A DNA stretch of 64,000 bases from Pseudoxanthomonas beigongshangi (GCF_016820515.1 NZ_JADHDV010000005.1:124001-188000); one strand, 5' to 3'; shown: positions 9,006 to 18,492, numbered from the stretch's first letter. Translations and numbers: made by a program. Notes: generated from the sequence alone by a model not told the origin.

Positions 9006-9482
9006 ATGGACTGGACCACGCCGGATCTCTGCGACACCCACCCCGAGGTACAGGTCGCCGAGCCGCTGTTCCGTGGATTCGGCGGCCGGGTGGCTTTCCA
9101 TGGCGCCATCGCCACGGTGCGCTGCCACGAGGACAATTCGCGGGTGCGCGAACTGGCCGGCACGCCGGGGCAGGGACGGGTGATGGTGGTGGATGGCGGC
9201 GGCTCGCTGCGCCGCGCGCTGCTGGGCGATCAGATCGCGGCGACCGCGGCGCGCAATGGCTGGACCGGATTCCTGATCCACGGCGCGGTGCGTGATGTCG
9301 AGGTGCTGGCGCAACTGGATCTGGGCGTGCAGGCGCTGGCCGCGCACCCGATGAAGACCGAGAAGCGCGGCCTGGGCGAAGTGGATGTGCCGGTGCGCTT
9401 TGCCGGCGTCGATTTCCATCCCGGCCACTGGCTGTACGCGGATGCCAATGGCGTGATTGTCAGTGCGCGGAAGTTGGTATGA
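9006..9482 (+). CDS. rraA: RraA family protein (ribonuclease E activity regulator type)
   Basis: A 158-residue RraA-type protein. It begins [23 protein letters not shown], as in RraA orthologues, and contains [41 protein letters not shown]. In E. coli, RraA binds RNase E and slows RNA decay; related proteins are HMG/CHA aldolases. The GDQ and GAVRD motifs are shared by both, but the length and N-terminus fit RraA and not the longer aldolases. It follows lpxR by 20 bases. The gap behind it contains a REP pair. Confidence 0.85.
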   Translation: MDWTTPDLCDTHPEVQVAEPLFRGFGGRVAFHGAIATVRCHEDNSRVRELAGTPGQGRVMVVDGGGSLRRALLGDQIAATAARNGWTGFLIHGAVRDVEVLAQLDLGVQALAAHPMKTEKRGLGEVDVPVRFAGVDFHPGHWLYADANGVIVSARKLV

Positions 9483-9501
9483 GCGCGTGCAGGCGCCCCC
9501 C

Positions 9502-9566
9502 TGTGGGAGCGACGTAAGTCGCGATTCTTTGAAATGAAGGGTTCGCGACTTACGTCGCTCCCACAG
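9502..9566. repeat. REP pair in inverted orientation
   Basis: Forward GTGG-headed palindrome 9502-9524 and reversed partner 9543-9566, both with loop GTAA, lie between the convergent rraA and DUF885 genes. Confidence 0.85.
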
Positions 9567-9628
9567 GGACGATCATCGGTTTCCCGAGAGAAAGGGGCGG
9601 AAGGAAAACCCCTCCCGCCCGCCATCGA

Positions 9629-11437
9629 TCACTGGATCGGTTCGTCCAGCATCAGTTCGCGCACGAAACGCACCGGCGGTGCGCCGTAGGACAGCACCTG
9701 GTCGTGGTAGGCCTTGGCGTTGAACTTGTCGCCGAGCTTGGCTTCCATCGCCTTGCGCAGATCGAAATGCTCCTGCGCGCCGACGAAATAGGTCGGCAGC
9801 TGCGCCGAGCTGAGCTGCGCACGGGTCCACTTGCCGGCGGCCTCGCGTTCCTGCTGGAAAGTCTGCCGGACCATCAGGTCCATCGCCTGTTCGCGGCTCC
9901 AGCCGTCCACGTGCACGCCCTGATCGAGGATGGCGTTGCCAATGGTGCGCAGGTAGAACTTCAGCTGCACCAGCCGGAACAGCGGATCGTTGTCCAGGTA
10001 ACCGGCGTCGGCCATCATCCGCTCGGTGTAGACCGCCCAGCCTTCGGCGAACAGGCCCGAACGCAGCACCGCGCGCAGGGTCGAGGGGAACTTGGCCGAA
10101 TGCCAGCCTTCCAGATAGTGCCCCGGCGTGCCTTCGTGGATGCTCAGCAGGTGGATCATCCGGCTGTTGTATTCGCGCAGGAACGAGTCGACCTGCGCCT
10201 GGCTCCAGTCTTCCGGAATCGGCGAGATCGCGTAGAAGGTCTTGAGGTTCTTGTCCAACGGACCCGGCGAATCGCAGTACGCCACCGCCACGCCACGCTG
10301 GAATTCCGGCATCGGGATGATATCGACCGGCGCGTCCGGCAGGGTCACCAGATCCTTGGCGCGGACGAAGTCGGTGGCCGACTTCAGCGCGGCCTCGGCA
10401 TCGGGCACGACCTTGTCGCGTGCCGGGCGCTCGGCATAGGCCAGTTCCAGCGCCGCCTCGATGGCCTTCTGCTGCTGCTCGTCGCTGGGCGAGGCCGGCA
10501 GCGCGGGCGCACCCGGCTTGTCCTTCAGCACCTGCTGCGCGATCGCGTACATCTCGCCACGCACACGCTTGAGCTCACCCTCGGCGCGCTGCTTGATCTC
10601 CGCGCGCGACAGCGAGGAGAGCAGGGCGAACTTGAGCTTCTGGTCGTAAATCTTCTCGCCGACCCGGAAATCGCCCTTGGCGTTGGGCACCAGGGTCTTG
10701 TCCAGCCATTGCTGGTGTTCCTCCACTGCCTTCTTCAGGGTCCCGGTGGCCGCGGCCAGTCGCTGCTGCTCGGCTTCCGGCAGTTCCTTCGCGTGCGGGG
10801 TGATGAAGCTGTCGACGATGCTGAGGATGCCGGCGTTCTGCTTGGCGACCGTCTCGGCGTGGATCTTCGGCACCCGCGCCGGATCCAGGTTGGCGCGGGC
10901 CTGCGCCAGCAGGGTCGGGATTTTCTCCATGCGGTCGATCGCCGACTTCAGGCGATCCGGCAGCGGCGCGAACTCGCGCGCCATCAGGTTGTACAGGGCG
11001 CCACCGGCCAGGCCGCTGTAGACCTGCGGATCCCAGGCCCAGGACTGCAGGGTCTCGTTGCCCCAGGCGTCGTATTCCAGCTGGTTGCGCAGGATCGCCG
11101 CGTCCACCTGGTTCTCGCGGGACAGCTTCGAAACATCCATCGCGCCCAGTTCGGCCAGCATCTTGCGGCTGAACTCCAGGCTCTTCTTCCGGCCTTCGGC
11201 GCTCAGGTCGTCGATCTCGCTGTCGTAGCGGTGTTCGCCAATCTGGGTGGCGCTGACCGGCGACAGTTGCAGCCAGCCTTCGAGCGCTCGCTTGGACAGG
11301 TCGGCGAAACGCGCGTCGGCCTGCGCGTCAGCCGCGGCGGCCGTGGCCGCGGGGGCATCGCCGGGGGCGGGTGCATCGGTCTTCTGGCAGGCGGCCAGGC
11401 TGGTCAGGAGGGCAAGGGCAAGCAGGCTGTGGCGCAT
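9629..11437 (-). CDS. DUF885 family lipoprotein, putative metallopeptidase
   Basis: About 602 residues. The N-terminus MRHSLLALALLTSLAAC ends in a lipobox (LAAC), so it is an envelope lipoprotein, followed by a low-complexity Ala/Pro/Asp linker. The body is DUF885, with a zinc-like motif HEGTPGHYLEGW near residue 430 and the downstream FAEGWAVYTERMM, which together give the His/His/Glu ligands proposed for this clan. The peptide-bond specificity is unknown. The ATG at 11437 is preferred (GAGA six bases before it); ATGs at 11443 and 11461 are in frame. It stands divergent from the GFA gene. Confidence 0.85.
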   Translation of the reverse strand: MRHSLLALALLTSLAACQKTDAPAPGDAPAATAAAADAQADARFADLSKRALEGWLQLSPVSATQIGEHRYDSEIDDLSAEGRKKSLEFSRKMLAELGAMDVSKLSRENQVDAAILRNQLEYDAWGNETLQSWAWDPQVYSGLAGGALYNLMAREFAPLPDRLKSAIDRMEKIPTLLAQARANLDPARVPKIHAETVAKQNAGILSIVDSFITPHAKELPEAEQQRLAAATGTLKKAVEEHQQWLDKTLVPNAKGDFRVGEKIYDQKLKFALLSSLSRAEIKQRAEGELKRVRGEMYAIAQQVLKDKPGAPALPASPSDEQQQKAIEAALELAYAERPARDKVVPDAEAALKSATDFVRAKDLVTLPDAPVDIIPMPEFQRGVAVAYCDSPGPLDKNLKTFYAISPIPEDWSQAQVDSFLREYNSRMIHLLSIHEGTPGHYLEGWHSAKFPSTLRAVLRSGLFAEGWAVYTERMMADAGYLDNDPLFRLVQLKFYLRTIGNAILDQGVHVDGWSREQAMDLMVRQTFQQEREAAGKWTRAQLSSAQLPTYFVGAQEHFDLRKAMEAKLGDKFNAKAYHDQVLSYGAPPVRFVRELMLDEPIQ

Positions 11438-11559
11438 CGACATTCTCGCGGCAGTGCACAAAGGACGGGGCCGACACCTTAGCCGCTGGGCCGCCCCGCC
11501 GCATCTGCCATTCGATTACCCTTGTGGCTCCGATGCCCACCAGCAGGAGCAAACGAAAG

Positions 11560-11907
11560 ATGAAACACCAGGGAAGTTGCCATTGCGGCCGCATCGCGTT
11601 CGAGGTGGAAGGCGACATCGCCGAGGTCTACGACTGCAATTGTTCGATGTGCCGCCGCCGCGGCGGGCTGCTGTGGTTCGGACCGCGGTCCGCGTTCCAG
11701 CTGACCCGCGGGGAAGGCGACGTGGGCACCTACACCTTCAACAAGCACGCCATCCAGCACCGCTTCTGCCCGAACTGCGGCATCGCCGTCTACGGCGAGG
11801 GTGACAACCCGAAGAGCGGGCCGATGATCGCCATCAACGTGCGCTGCCTGCCCGATGTGGAGCTAGCGACGCTGAAAGTGGTGCCGATCGACGGCGCGAG
11901 CTTCTGA
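11560..11907 (+). CDS. GFA family zinc protein
   Basis: A 115-residue glutathione-dependent formaldehyde-activating (Gfa/CENP-V) fold. The zinc ligands are clear: GSCHCG at residues 5-10, CNCSMC near residue 28 and FCPNCG near residue 72. In Gfa itself the enzyme catalyses S-hydroxymethyl-glutathione formation, but most family members have unknown substrates. It starts at ATG 11560 after CAGCAGGAGC. It is the first gene of a run with the DUF4349 lipoprotein, which begins 8 bases after its stop. Confidence 0.85.
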   Translation: MKHQGSCHCGRIAFEVEGDIAEVYDCNCSMCRRRGGLLWFGPRSAFQLTRGEGDVGTYTFNKHAIQHRFCPNCGIAVYGEGDNPKSGPMIAINVRCLPDVELATLKVVPIDGASF

Positions 11908-11915
11908 GGACGCCC

Positions 11916-12701
11916 ATGATCACCGGCAAACCTGTCCTGCGCGTGGGCGCGGGAGCAATGCTGGCGCTGCTGCTTGCGGCCGGATGCGCGCGCCACGAAA
12001 GTGGCGCCGCCGCCGCGCCGGCATCCGCCGTGCGCAATTCCGACGGCGCGATGCTGGCGTACGAACACGACGTGGAAATCCTGCTGGAGGAGAAGGCGAT
12101 TCCCGACCGCCTCAAGGCCAGCCAGCAGGCCTGCGGCAGCGGCAAGTTCGGCCAATGCAGCGTGCTGGAGGTCAGCCAGCAGGGAGGCGACCATCCGCGC
12201 GCCAGCCTGACCGTGCGCATCGTTCCGGAGGGCGTGGAGCCTTTCATCGCGCAGGCGGCGAAGGGCGCAGACATCGGCAGCCGCAATACCCGGGCGGAGG
12301 ATCTGGCGCGGGCGGTCGGCGACAACCACCTGCTGCAGGACCGGCTTGGCCGCGAGCGCGAGCGCCTGCTCGAATTCCAGCAGCGCCGCGATCTGGCGGT
12401 GGCCGACATGATCGCGTTGTCGCAGCAGTTGGCCCAGGTCGAGGCGCAGTTGCAGGCGGCGCAGCAGGAAGGCGCGCAGCATCGCCATCGCATCGACACC
12501 CAGCGCGTGACCCTCGGACTCGTCCCGCCCGGCGGGCAGAGCGGGCGCGGCGAGATCCGCCAGGCGCTGCGCGATTTCACCGCTACCCTGTCCACCGGCA
12601 CCGCGTGGACGATCCGGGCGGTGGCGTTCCTGATCCCGGTCGGGCTGGTGCTGTGGGTGCTGATCAGCCTGGTGCGGCGCTGGCGGCGCAGGAAAGCCTG
12701 A
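11916..12701 (+). CDS. DUF4349-like membrane lipoprotein
   Basis: A 261-residue envelope protein. Residues 1-24 are a lipoprotein signal (ALLLAAGC). A periplasmic domain follows, with SLTVRIVPEGVEPFI and SRNTRAEDLARAVGDNHLLQDRL, then a coiled-coil of about 55 residues (RERERLLEFQQRRDLAVADMIAL onward). A C-terminal membrane helix (AVAFLIPVGLVLWVLISLV) with a basic cytoplasmic end comes last. This layout, including the short Thr-rich ending before the helix, is that of DUF4349. The lipid anchor plus a C-terminal helix would tether both ends in the inner membrane. Function is unknown; it lies between the GFA and DUF2785 genes. Confidence 0.7.
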   Translation: MITGKPVLRVGAGAMLALLLAAGCARHESGAAAAPASAVRNSDGAMLAYEHDVEILLEEKAIPDRLKASQQACGSGKFGQCSVLEVSQQGGDHPRASLTVRIVPEGVEPFIAQAAKGADIGSRNTRAEDLARAVGDNHLLQDRLGRERERLLEFQQRRDLAVADMIALSQQLAQVEAQLQAAQQEGAQHRHRIDTQRVTLGLVPPGGQSGRGEIRQALRDFTATLSTGTAWTIRAVAFLIPVGLVLWVLISLVRRWRRRKA

Positions 12702-12744
12702 TCGGAGCCTCGCTTCGCCTTTCATCTTTCACGGAGAACCGGAC

Positions 12745-13629
12745 ATGTGGCATCGCATCGCGTTGACGGCAGCATTCCTCTTGTCCACGCCGGCCTGGGC
12801 CGGCTGCCCGCCGGAAGGCACGGACGCGGCGTCGCTTCGGCTGCTGAAAGAGCAGAAGTTCGCGATGGAGGACGCGGCCGCGCGCGATGCGCTGGCGATC
12901 GGGCTGGTCGATTGCCTGTCCGATCCCGATCCCGAAGTCCGCGACGGCATCGCCTACGAGGCGATCACGACGTGGTTGCGCGGCGACCAGTTGGCCGAAC
13001 CGGTGCGCCGGCAACTGCTGGAGCGGCTGTACGCGCAACTGGATGGCAAGGATCCCGAAGGCTTCACCCATCCGTTCGCGGCGCTGATGCTGTCCGAGGT
13101 CGCGCGCACGGATCGCCTGCAACCCTGGTTGAGCGCGGACGAGCGCGCCGACATGGTCAAGCGCGCGACCCGCTACCTGGCCTCGGTGAACGACTATCGC
13201 GGATTCGACGCGAAGGAAGGCTGGCGCCATGGCGTGGCGCACGGCGCCGACTGGCTGCTGCAACTGGCGTCCAACGATCAGGTCAATCGCGATCAGGTCG
13301 AACAGATCCTGGCGGCGCTCACCTTGCAGATCGTGCCCGAGCAACCGCATGCCTACGTGTTCGGCGAACCCGGGCGGTTGGCCCGGCCGGTGATCTTCAT
13401 CGCCCGTCGTGGCGTACTGAGCGATGCGGAATGGCAGGCCTGGTTCACCGGCCTGCCGCAGCGCCTGGGCAATCAGGAGCAGGCGTATCGCGACGTCGCC
13501 TGGCTGGCGCGCCGGCATGATCTGATCGCCTTCCTCGGCAGTTTTTACCTGGAAGCGGATCAGTCCGCCGATGCGAAGGTGCAGGCGCTCAAGCCGGCAG
13601 TGGTGGCGGGGATCAAGGCGGTGCCGTGA
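12745..13629 (+). CDS. DUF2785 family exported protein
   Basis: A 294-residue predicted periplasmic protein with a signal peptide (MWHRIALTAAFLLSTPAWAG) and ribosome site CGGAGA 7 bases before the ATG. The mature part is all-alpha. DPDPEVRDGIAYEAITTWLRG, HPFAALMLSEVAR, GFDAKEGWRHGVAHGADWLLQLA and QEQAYRDVAWLARRHDL match DUF2785, a repeat-like helical domain of unknown role. The HGVAHGADW segment with two histidines is the most conserved looking patch. It is probably the last gene of the run that starts with the GFA gene. No catalytic assignment is possible. Confidence 0.72.
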   Translation: MWHRIALTAAFLLSTPAWAGCPPEGTDAASLRLLKEQKFAMEDAAARDALAIGLVDCLSDPDPEVRDGIAYEAITTWLRGDQLAEPVRRQLLERLYAQLDGKDPEGFTHPFAALMLSEVARTDRLQPWLSADERADMVKRATRYLASVNDYRGFDAKEGWRHGVAHGADWLLQLASNDQVNRDQVEQILAALTLQIVPEQPHAYVFGEPGRLARPVIFIARRGVLSDAEWQAWFTGLPQRLGNQEQAYRDVAWLARRHDLIAFLGSFYLEADQSADAKVQALKPAVVAGIKAVP

Positions 13630-13807
13630 AGGCGGCGTGAGTTCGCCAAGCCGGTCGCGATCAGGTTGTGAGGTACGCCGCGCCGGTGCGGTAGCGCGGG
13701 TTACGTTCTCGCGTGGAAACGGTTTTGTCTCTGGTCGCTCATGCGGACCCGGGCGTAGATTCGGGCAGGCGCGCAACGCGCTTCCATACGCCAACCGGGG
13801 ATCGCCT

Positions 13808-16219
13808 ATGCAACGGAACCGTCTGTCCTTCTTCGTGCGTTGTTCCCTGGTGTTGATGGCGGCCACGCAGGGCGTCGCCGCACAGGACGCCACCACGCAG
13901 CAGCAGGCGCAGCCGGACGCCGGACAGACGGAAGCGACCACCCTGGATCAGGTCACCGTGCTCGGCTCGCGCCGGGTGGTGCGCAGTTCGGATACGCAGT
14001 CGCCGGTGCCGGTGGACGTGATCCCGATGGCGCAGGCGGCAGAGCAGGGCGCCCAGTTCGACCTCGCCCAGACCCTGCAATACACCGCACCCTCGCTGAT
14101 TTCCACGCGCCAGACCGGCGCCGACGGCGCCGACCTGATCGACGGCGCCGCATTGCGCGGGCTGGGTTCGGATCAGACCCTTGTGCTGGTCAACGGCAAG
14201 CGCCGGCACACGGTGTCGCTGGTGAACATCTACGGCGCGCGCGATCGCGGCAACACCGGCACCGACCTGAACTCTTTGCCGATGCTGGCCATCGACCGGG
14301 TCGAGGTGCTGCGCGACGGCGCGGCCGCCCAGTATGGTTCCGACGCGATTGCCGGGGTGATGAACATCGCCCTGAAGCGTCGTCCCGGTTGCGAGGCGAT
14401 CGCCGGCTGGGGCCAATACTCGCGTGGCGACGGCGAGAACTGGATCGCTTCGGCCTACTGCGGCCTGGCCCTGTCCAACGGCGGCCACTTCGCGGTGACC
14501 GGCGAATGGCAGGACCGGGATCGCTCCAACCGCGCCACCGCCGAGAATCCGCTGCGCATCATCGGCGACAGCCAGGTCAAGAACAAAACCCTCTACCTCA
14601 ACGGCGATCTTCCGCTGACCGAATCCGCCGAGTTCTACTTCACCGCCGGCATGCAGGATCGCGATGCGTCATCGGCGGCGTTCGCGCGCGAGGGCATCGG
14701 TTCGGAGGACATTCCCTCGCGCAATTCGGCGGCGATGTATCCGGACGGCTTCGTGCCCTTCATCAACGGCGATCTGCAGGATCGCTACAGCATCGCCGGC
14801 CTGCGCGGCGACATCGGCCAGTGGCATTGGGATGTCTCGCACACCTACGGTTACAACGAACTGCGCTACACCATCGACCATACCCTCAACGCGTCCATCG
14901 CCAACCAGGATCTTCTCAATGGCGGCGCCGGCATCAGCCCCAGCCGCTTCGACGCCGGCGGTTTCTCGTTCAAGCAGAAGACCATCAACGCGGACGTGTC
15001 GCGCTACTTCGACAACGTGTTGCACGGCCTCAACCTGGCCTTCGGCGCCGAGCACCGGCGCGAGGACTACCGTATCCGCGCGGGCGAACCGGGTTCCTAT
15101 CTCGACGTGGACGGCGCGGGCGAGGGCGGCAATCCGGGCAGCCAGGGTTTTCCGGGATTCCAGCCGGGCGACGTGACCGACAAGCATCGCGACAGCTGGG
15201 CCGCGTACGCCGACGTGGAAATCGACTTCACCGAGCGCTTGATGCTCGGCCTGGCCGCGCGCTACGAGGACTACAGCGATTTCGGCAACACCCTCAACGG
15301 CAAGCTGGCGATGGCTTTCCGGATGAGCGACGCGTTCCTGTTGCGCGGCTCGGTGAGCACCGGCTTCCGTGCGCCCTCGCTGCAACAGAAATATTTCTCC
15401 TCCACCATCACCGATTTCATCAGCGGCGAACCGGTGGACGTGGTGATCGCGCCCAATGGCGGTGCGCTCGCCAACCTGGCCGGGATTCCCGCGCTGAAGG
15501 AGGAAACCTCGCGCGGCGGCACCCTGGGCTTCACCTGGTCGCCGACCGCGGCGGTCTCGATGACCCTGGATGCCTACCGCATCGAGATCGACGACCGGGT
15601 GGTGCTGAGCGGCGAGTTCGACACCAGCGATCCGGTCATCGGCGCGGCGCTGGAGGCGCTGGACGTGGGCCTGGCGCGCTTCTTCTTCAATTCGGTGGAC
15701 ACCCGCACCACCGGCGTGGATCTGACCCTGTCGTGGGAGGCGCAGGCGGGCGCGGGCAAGCTCAGCACCTACCTGGCCGCCAACTACAGCAAGACCGAGG
15801 TGACCCAGGTGCATACGCCGCCGGCGCTCGCCGGTCGGGAGGAGGTGTTGCTGTCGCCGCGGGATCGCCTGTTCGTGGAAAACGGCGCGCCGCGCAACAA
15901 GGCGGTGCTCGGATTCGACTACGCGCTGGATCGCTGGGACTTCGGCATGAAGATCATCCACTTCGGCTCGCAGACGCTGGGCACGTTCTCCGGCCCGCCG
16001 GTGCCGGACCAGCATTACAAGGCCAAGACCTCGGCGGACCTGAGCATCACCTACAGCTTCACCGACAACGCCAAGTTGACCCTTGGCGGCGCCAACGTGT
16101 TCGACGTGTTTCCGACCCGGCAGGATCCCAACGAGACCGACAACGGCCACATCTACGAGAGCGTGCAGTTCGGTCTGAACGGCGCGTCCTATTTCGCGCG
16201 CTTCTGGTATCGCTTCTGA
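13808..16219 (+). CDS. TonB-dependent outer-membrane receptor
   Basis: An 803-residue receptor with signal peptide ending near GVAAQDA. The TonB-box region TLDQVTVLGSRR lies at residues 44-55 and the plug domain at about 60-180 (PVPVDVIPMAQAAEQ, ALRGLGSDQTLVLVNGKRRH, LPMLAIDRVEVLRDGAAAQYGSDAIAGVMNI). A 22-strand barrel follows, ending FARFWYRF with the terminal aromatic. The barrel motif LLRGSVSTGFRAPSLQQ near residue 515 belongs to the large Xanthomonadaceae receptor group for siderophores, plant sugars or peptides; the substrate is unknown. No STN domain or sigma/anti-sigma pair is nearby, and the convergent LysR gene lies 21 bases away. Confidence 0.9.
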   Translation: MQRNRLSFFVRCSLVLMAATQGVAAQDATTQQQAQPDAGQTEATTLDQVTVLGSRRVVRSSDTQSPVPVDVIPMAQAAEQGAQFDLAQTLQYTAPSLISTRQTGADGADLIDGAALRGLGSDQTLVLVNGKRRHTVSLVNIYGARDRGNTGTDLNSLPMLAIDRVEVLRDGAAAQYGSDAIAGVMNIALKRRPGCEAIAGWGQYSRGDGENWIASAYCGLALSNGGHFAVTGEWQDRDRSNRATAENPLRIIGDSQVKNKTLYLNGDLPLTESAEFYFTAGMQDRDASSAAFAREGIGSEDIPSRNSAAMYPDGFVPFINGDLQDRYSIAGLRGDIGQWHWDVSHTYGYNELRYTIDHTLNASIANQDLLNGGAGISPSRFDAGGFSFKQKTINADVSRYFDNVLHGLNLAFGAEHRREDYRIRAGEPGSYLDVDGAGEGGNPGSQGFPGFQPGDVTDKHRDSWAAYADVEIDFTERLMLGLAARYEDYSDFGNTLNGKLAMAFRMSDAFLLRGSVSTGFRAPSLQQKYFSSTITDFISGEPVDVVIAPNGGALANLAGIPALKEETSRGGTLGFTWSPTAAVSMTLDAYRIEIDDRVVLSGEFDTSDPVIGAALEALDVGLARFFFNSVDTRTTGVDLTLSWEAQAGAGKLSTYLAANYSKTEVTQVHTPPALAGREEVLLSPRDRLFVENGAPRNKAVLGFDYALDRWDFGMKIIHFGSQTLGTFSGPPVPDQHYKAKTSADLSITYSFTDNAKLTLGGANVFDVFPTRQDPNETDNGHIYESVQFGLNGASYFARFWYRF

Positions 16220-16240
16220 GCCGGAACGGGCGGGTGGATT

Positions 16241-17167
16241 TCAGCGTCCCAGCAAATCCGCCGGAATCGGCGGCAACGGCGTGCGCTCGTCCTCGGCCTC
16301 GGCCTTCAGCCAGTCGATGAAGGCCAGCGCGGCCGGACGCGGCGCCTTGTGCGAGGGATGCACCACGTAATAGGCGAAGCGCGCCTTCAACGACGGGCCG
16401 GGCAGGCGGATGAGTTCGTAGCGTTGCAGGTAAGGCTGCGCGATGACCCTGCGCGCCAGCGCCGCGCCCACGCCGTAGACGCTGGCGCGCATCACGTCGG
16501 TGCTGTCGCTGAAACTGTGCATCTCCGGCAGTCGCAGGCCGCGCACGCCGGCCGCGCGGAACCAGTCGCGCCAACCCTGCAGGGCCAGATCGGTGACCAG
16601 CGGCAGGCGGGCGATGTCGCGCGGCGTCCTCACCGCCTCGACACCGGGCAGGCCCGGCGAGGCGACCGGGAACAGTTCGTCGTCCATCAGGTGCTGCGCG
16701 GTCAGACCCTGCCACTGGCCCGGACCGTGGCGGATGCCCAGGTCGGGGCCGCCCTCGTCGAAGCGGGTGAGCGCGGTGCCGGTGTCCAGTTGCAGGCGGA
16801 TATGCGGATGCAGGGCGGTGAAGCGCGGCAGCCGCGGCACCAGCCAGCAATAGGCCAGCGAGTGCAGGGTGGTCACCCGCAGCACCGAAACACCGTCCGC
16901 ATGGCGCAGGTTGGCCGCGACTCCCTCGATGTCGGTCAGCGCGGCGGTGGCCGCGTCCGCCAGTTGCCGGCCCTCCTGGGTCAGCTTGACCCCGCGCGCG
17001 TGGCGCTGGAACAGGGCCACGCCCAGCAATGATTCCAGTTTGCGGATGTGGTGGCTGACCGCGCTGGCGGTCAGGTGCAGTTCCTCCGCGGCATGGGCGA
17101 AATTCTGGTGCCGGGCGGCGGCGGCGAACACGCCCAGGGCGGGCAGCAGGGCGGGGCGCAGATTCAT
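16241..17167 (-). CDS. LysR family transcriptional regulator, GcvA-like
   Basis: A 308-residue LTTR. Residues 1-65 are the winged HTH (LGVFAAAARHQNFAHAAEELHLTASAVSHHIRKLESLLG), the rest the periplasmic-binding-type effector domain. The HTH wording SAVSHHI with LFQRHARGVKLT is that of the GcvA/AmpR branch. It is divergent from the DMT exporter at 17326, and the 158-bp shared region is the obvious target. This arrangement suggests it controls that exporter. Effector unknown. Confidence 0.87.
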   Translation of the reverse strand: MNLRPALLPALGVFAAAARHQNFAHAAEELHLTASAVSHHIRKLESLLGVALFQRHARGVKLTQEGRQLADAATAALTDIEGVAANLRHADGVSVLRVTTLHSLAYCWLVPRLPRFTALHPHIRLQLDTGTALTRFDEGGPDLGIRHGPGQWQGLTAQHLMDDELFPVASPGLPGVEAVRTPRDIARLPLVTDLALQGWRDWFRAAGVRGLRLPEMHSFSDSTDVMRASVYGVGAALARRVIAQPYLQRYELIRLPGPSLKARFAYYVVHPSHKAPRPAALAFIDWLKAEAEDERTPLPPIPADLLGR

Positions 17168-17176
17168 GGGGAGACA

Positions 17177-17206
17177 TTAACCAGATTTGTGGCTCGCCCG
17201 CATAAT
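17177..17206 (+). promoter_or_regulatory. possible promoter for the DMT gene
   Basis: TTAACC at 17177-17182 and CATAAT at 17201-17206 are separated by 18 bases, in the region between the divergent LysR and DMT genes. The AT-rich block just before the LysR start is also where an LTTR site would be expected. This is a weak match only. Confidence 0.3.
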
Positions 17207-17325
17207 ATGCGCTTGTGGGCCTTGTGGCGCGCGCCAGAATGGCCGAGACACAAAACAGGTGAACGGCGATGGCGGGCAACGGCGCGGTGGCGGATGCGGG
17301 CAAGGCGGATTCGCTGGGAGGCGGG

Positions 17326-18186
17326 ATGACACGTGACTGGCGAACCCCAATCGAACTGCTGGTCCTGGGCGCCATCTGGGGCAGCTCGTTCCTGTTCATG
17401 CGCATCGCGGCCGAGCCCTTCGGCGCGTTCGCGCTGGTGGATATCCGGCTGACCCTGGGCGCGCTGGTGCTGCTGCCGTTCCTGTGGCGCGACCGCGCGG
17501 TGTTCACCCGCGCGATGTGGCCGAAGCTGGCGATCATCGGGCTGATCAACTCGGCCATCCCGTTCCTGCTGTTCGCCTGGGCCGCGCAGCGTTCGCCGGC
17601 CGCCATCGGTGCGATCTGCAACGCGATGACGGTGCTGTTCGCCGCGCTGATCGGCTTCCTGTTCTTCGGCGAAAAGATCGGTACCCGCCGTGCCATCGCG
17701 CTGCTGGTCGGCTTTGGCGGCGTGGTGCTGCTGGCGACCAGCAAGGCCGGCGGCATCAGCGTCGGCATGGCGGTGGTCGCAGGCTCGACCGCGGCGCTGC
17801 TGTACGGCGTGGGCGTCAACCTGGTCCGCCGTCACCTGGGCGGCATTCCGCCAGCGGCCGCGGCCGCGGCCACACTGGGTTGCTCGGCGCTGCTGCTGGC
17901 GCCGTTCGCCGCCACCCACTGGCCGACGAACGCCATCTCGCCGCTGGCCTGGGGCAGCGCGATCGCGATTGGCGTGCTCTGCACCGGCTATGCCTTCCTG
18001 CTGTACTACCGCCTGATCCAGCGCATCGGCGCCGCCCGCGCGGCGACCGTGACCTACCTGGTGCCGCTGTTCGGCGCGGCCTTCGCCTGGCTGTTCCTGG
18101 GCGAGCCGGTGACCCCGGCGATGCTGGCCGCCGGCCTGCTGATCCTGGGCAGCGTCGCCTTCAGCCAGCGGGCGCCGAAGCCATGA
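17326..18186 (+). CDS. DMT superfamily exporter, EamA domain
   Basis: A 286-residue inner-membrane exporter with ten helices in two EamA repeats. The first is WRTPIELLVLGAIWGSSFLFMRI, with the classic W-G-S-S/N signature, and the second begins near GGISVGMAVVAGSTAALLYG and ends TYLVPLFGAAFAWLFLGEPVTPAMLAAGLLILGSVA. GGGAGG at 17315-17320 supports ATG 17326; an upstream ATG at 17269 would add a hydrophilic leader. The substrate is unknown. It is divergent from a LysR regulator and overlaps the following 80-aa gene by 4 bases (ATGA), so the two are translationally coupled. Confidence 0.87.
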   Translation: MTRDWRTPIELLVLGAIWGSSFLFMRIAAEPFGAFALVDIRLTLGALVLLPFLWRDRAVFTRAMWPKLAIIGLINSAIPFLLFAWAAQRSPAAIGAICNAMTVLFAALIGFLFFGEKIGTRRAIALLVGFGGVVLLATSKAGGISVGMAVVAGSTAALLYGVGVNLVRRHLGGIPPAAAAAATLGCSALLLAPFAATHWPTNAISPLAWGSAIAIGVLCTGYAFLLYYRLIQRIGAARAATVTYLVPLFGAAFAWLFLGEPVTPAMLAAGLLILGSVAFSQRAPKP

Positions 18187-18425
18187 ACGACATCGCGGCG
18201 GCCGCGCAGAAGCGGGTGGTGTTCGATTTCGAGATCGACTTCAGCAATGGCGGTGGCCTGCAAGGGCAGGACTTCCGCCTGGATTTGCACGGCGACGACA
18301 TCGAAGACGCCGCGCTGGCCGACTACATCGTGCGCGACCTGCGCCTGCTGATGGTCGGCGCGGTGCGCATCCGCAACAAGCGCATCATCCGGGAAGCGCA
18401 CAAACGGACCGAAGGCGACGCCTGA
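18183..18425 (+). CDS. 80-aa conserved-looking protein, coupled to the DMT gene
   Basis: A small soluble acidic-then-basic protein: MNDIAAAAQKRVVFDFEIDF, then a glycine-rich NGGGLQGQDFRLDLHGDDIEDAALADYIVRDLRLLMVG, then KRIIREAHKR. Its start overlaps the DMT stop (ATGA), which is a strong sign of co-translation. No signal peptide, helix anchor or cysteine is present. I do not recognise the family with certainty; similar short proteins have been seen next to cyclase/kynurenine-formamidase genes, but I cannot confirm that here. The first half reads as two beta strands and the DIEDAALADYIVRDLRLLM part as a helix. Confidence 0.65.
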   Translation: MNDIAAAAQKRVVFDFEIDFSNGGGLQGQDFRLDLHGDDIEDAALADYIVRDLRLLMVGAVRIRNKRIIREAHKRTEGDA

Positions 18426-18492
18426 ACCCTGGCCTGACCGTTTCGCTCGCGCCGACGTACACTGCTGGCGGATTCGGTTTCCGGGACATGCG

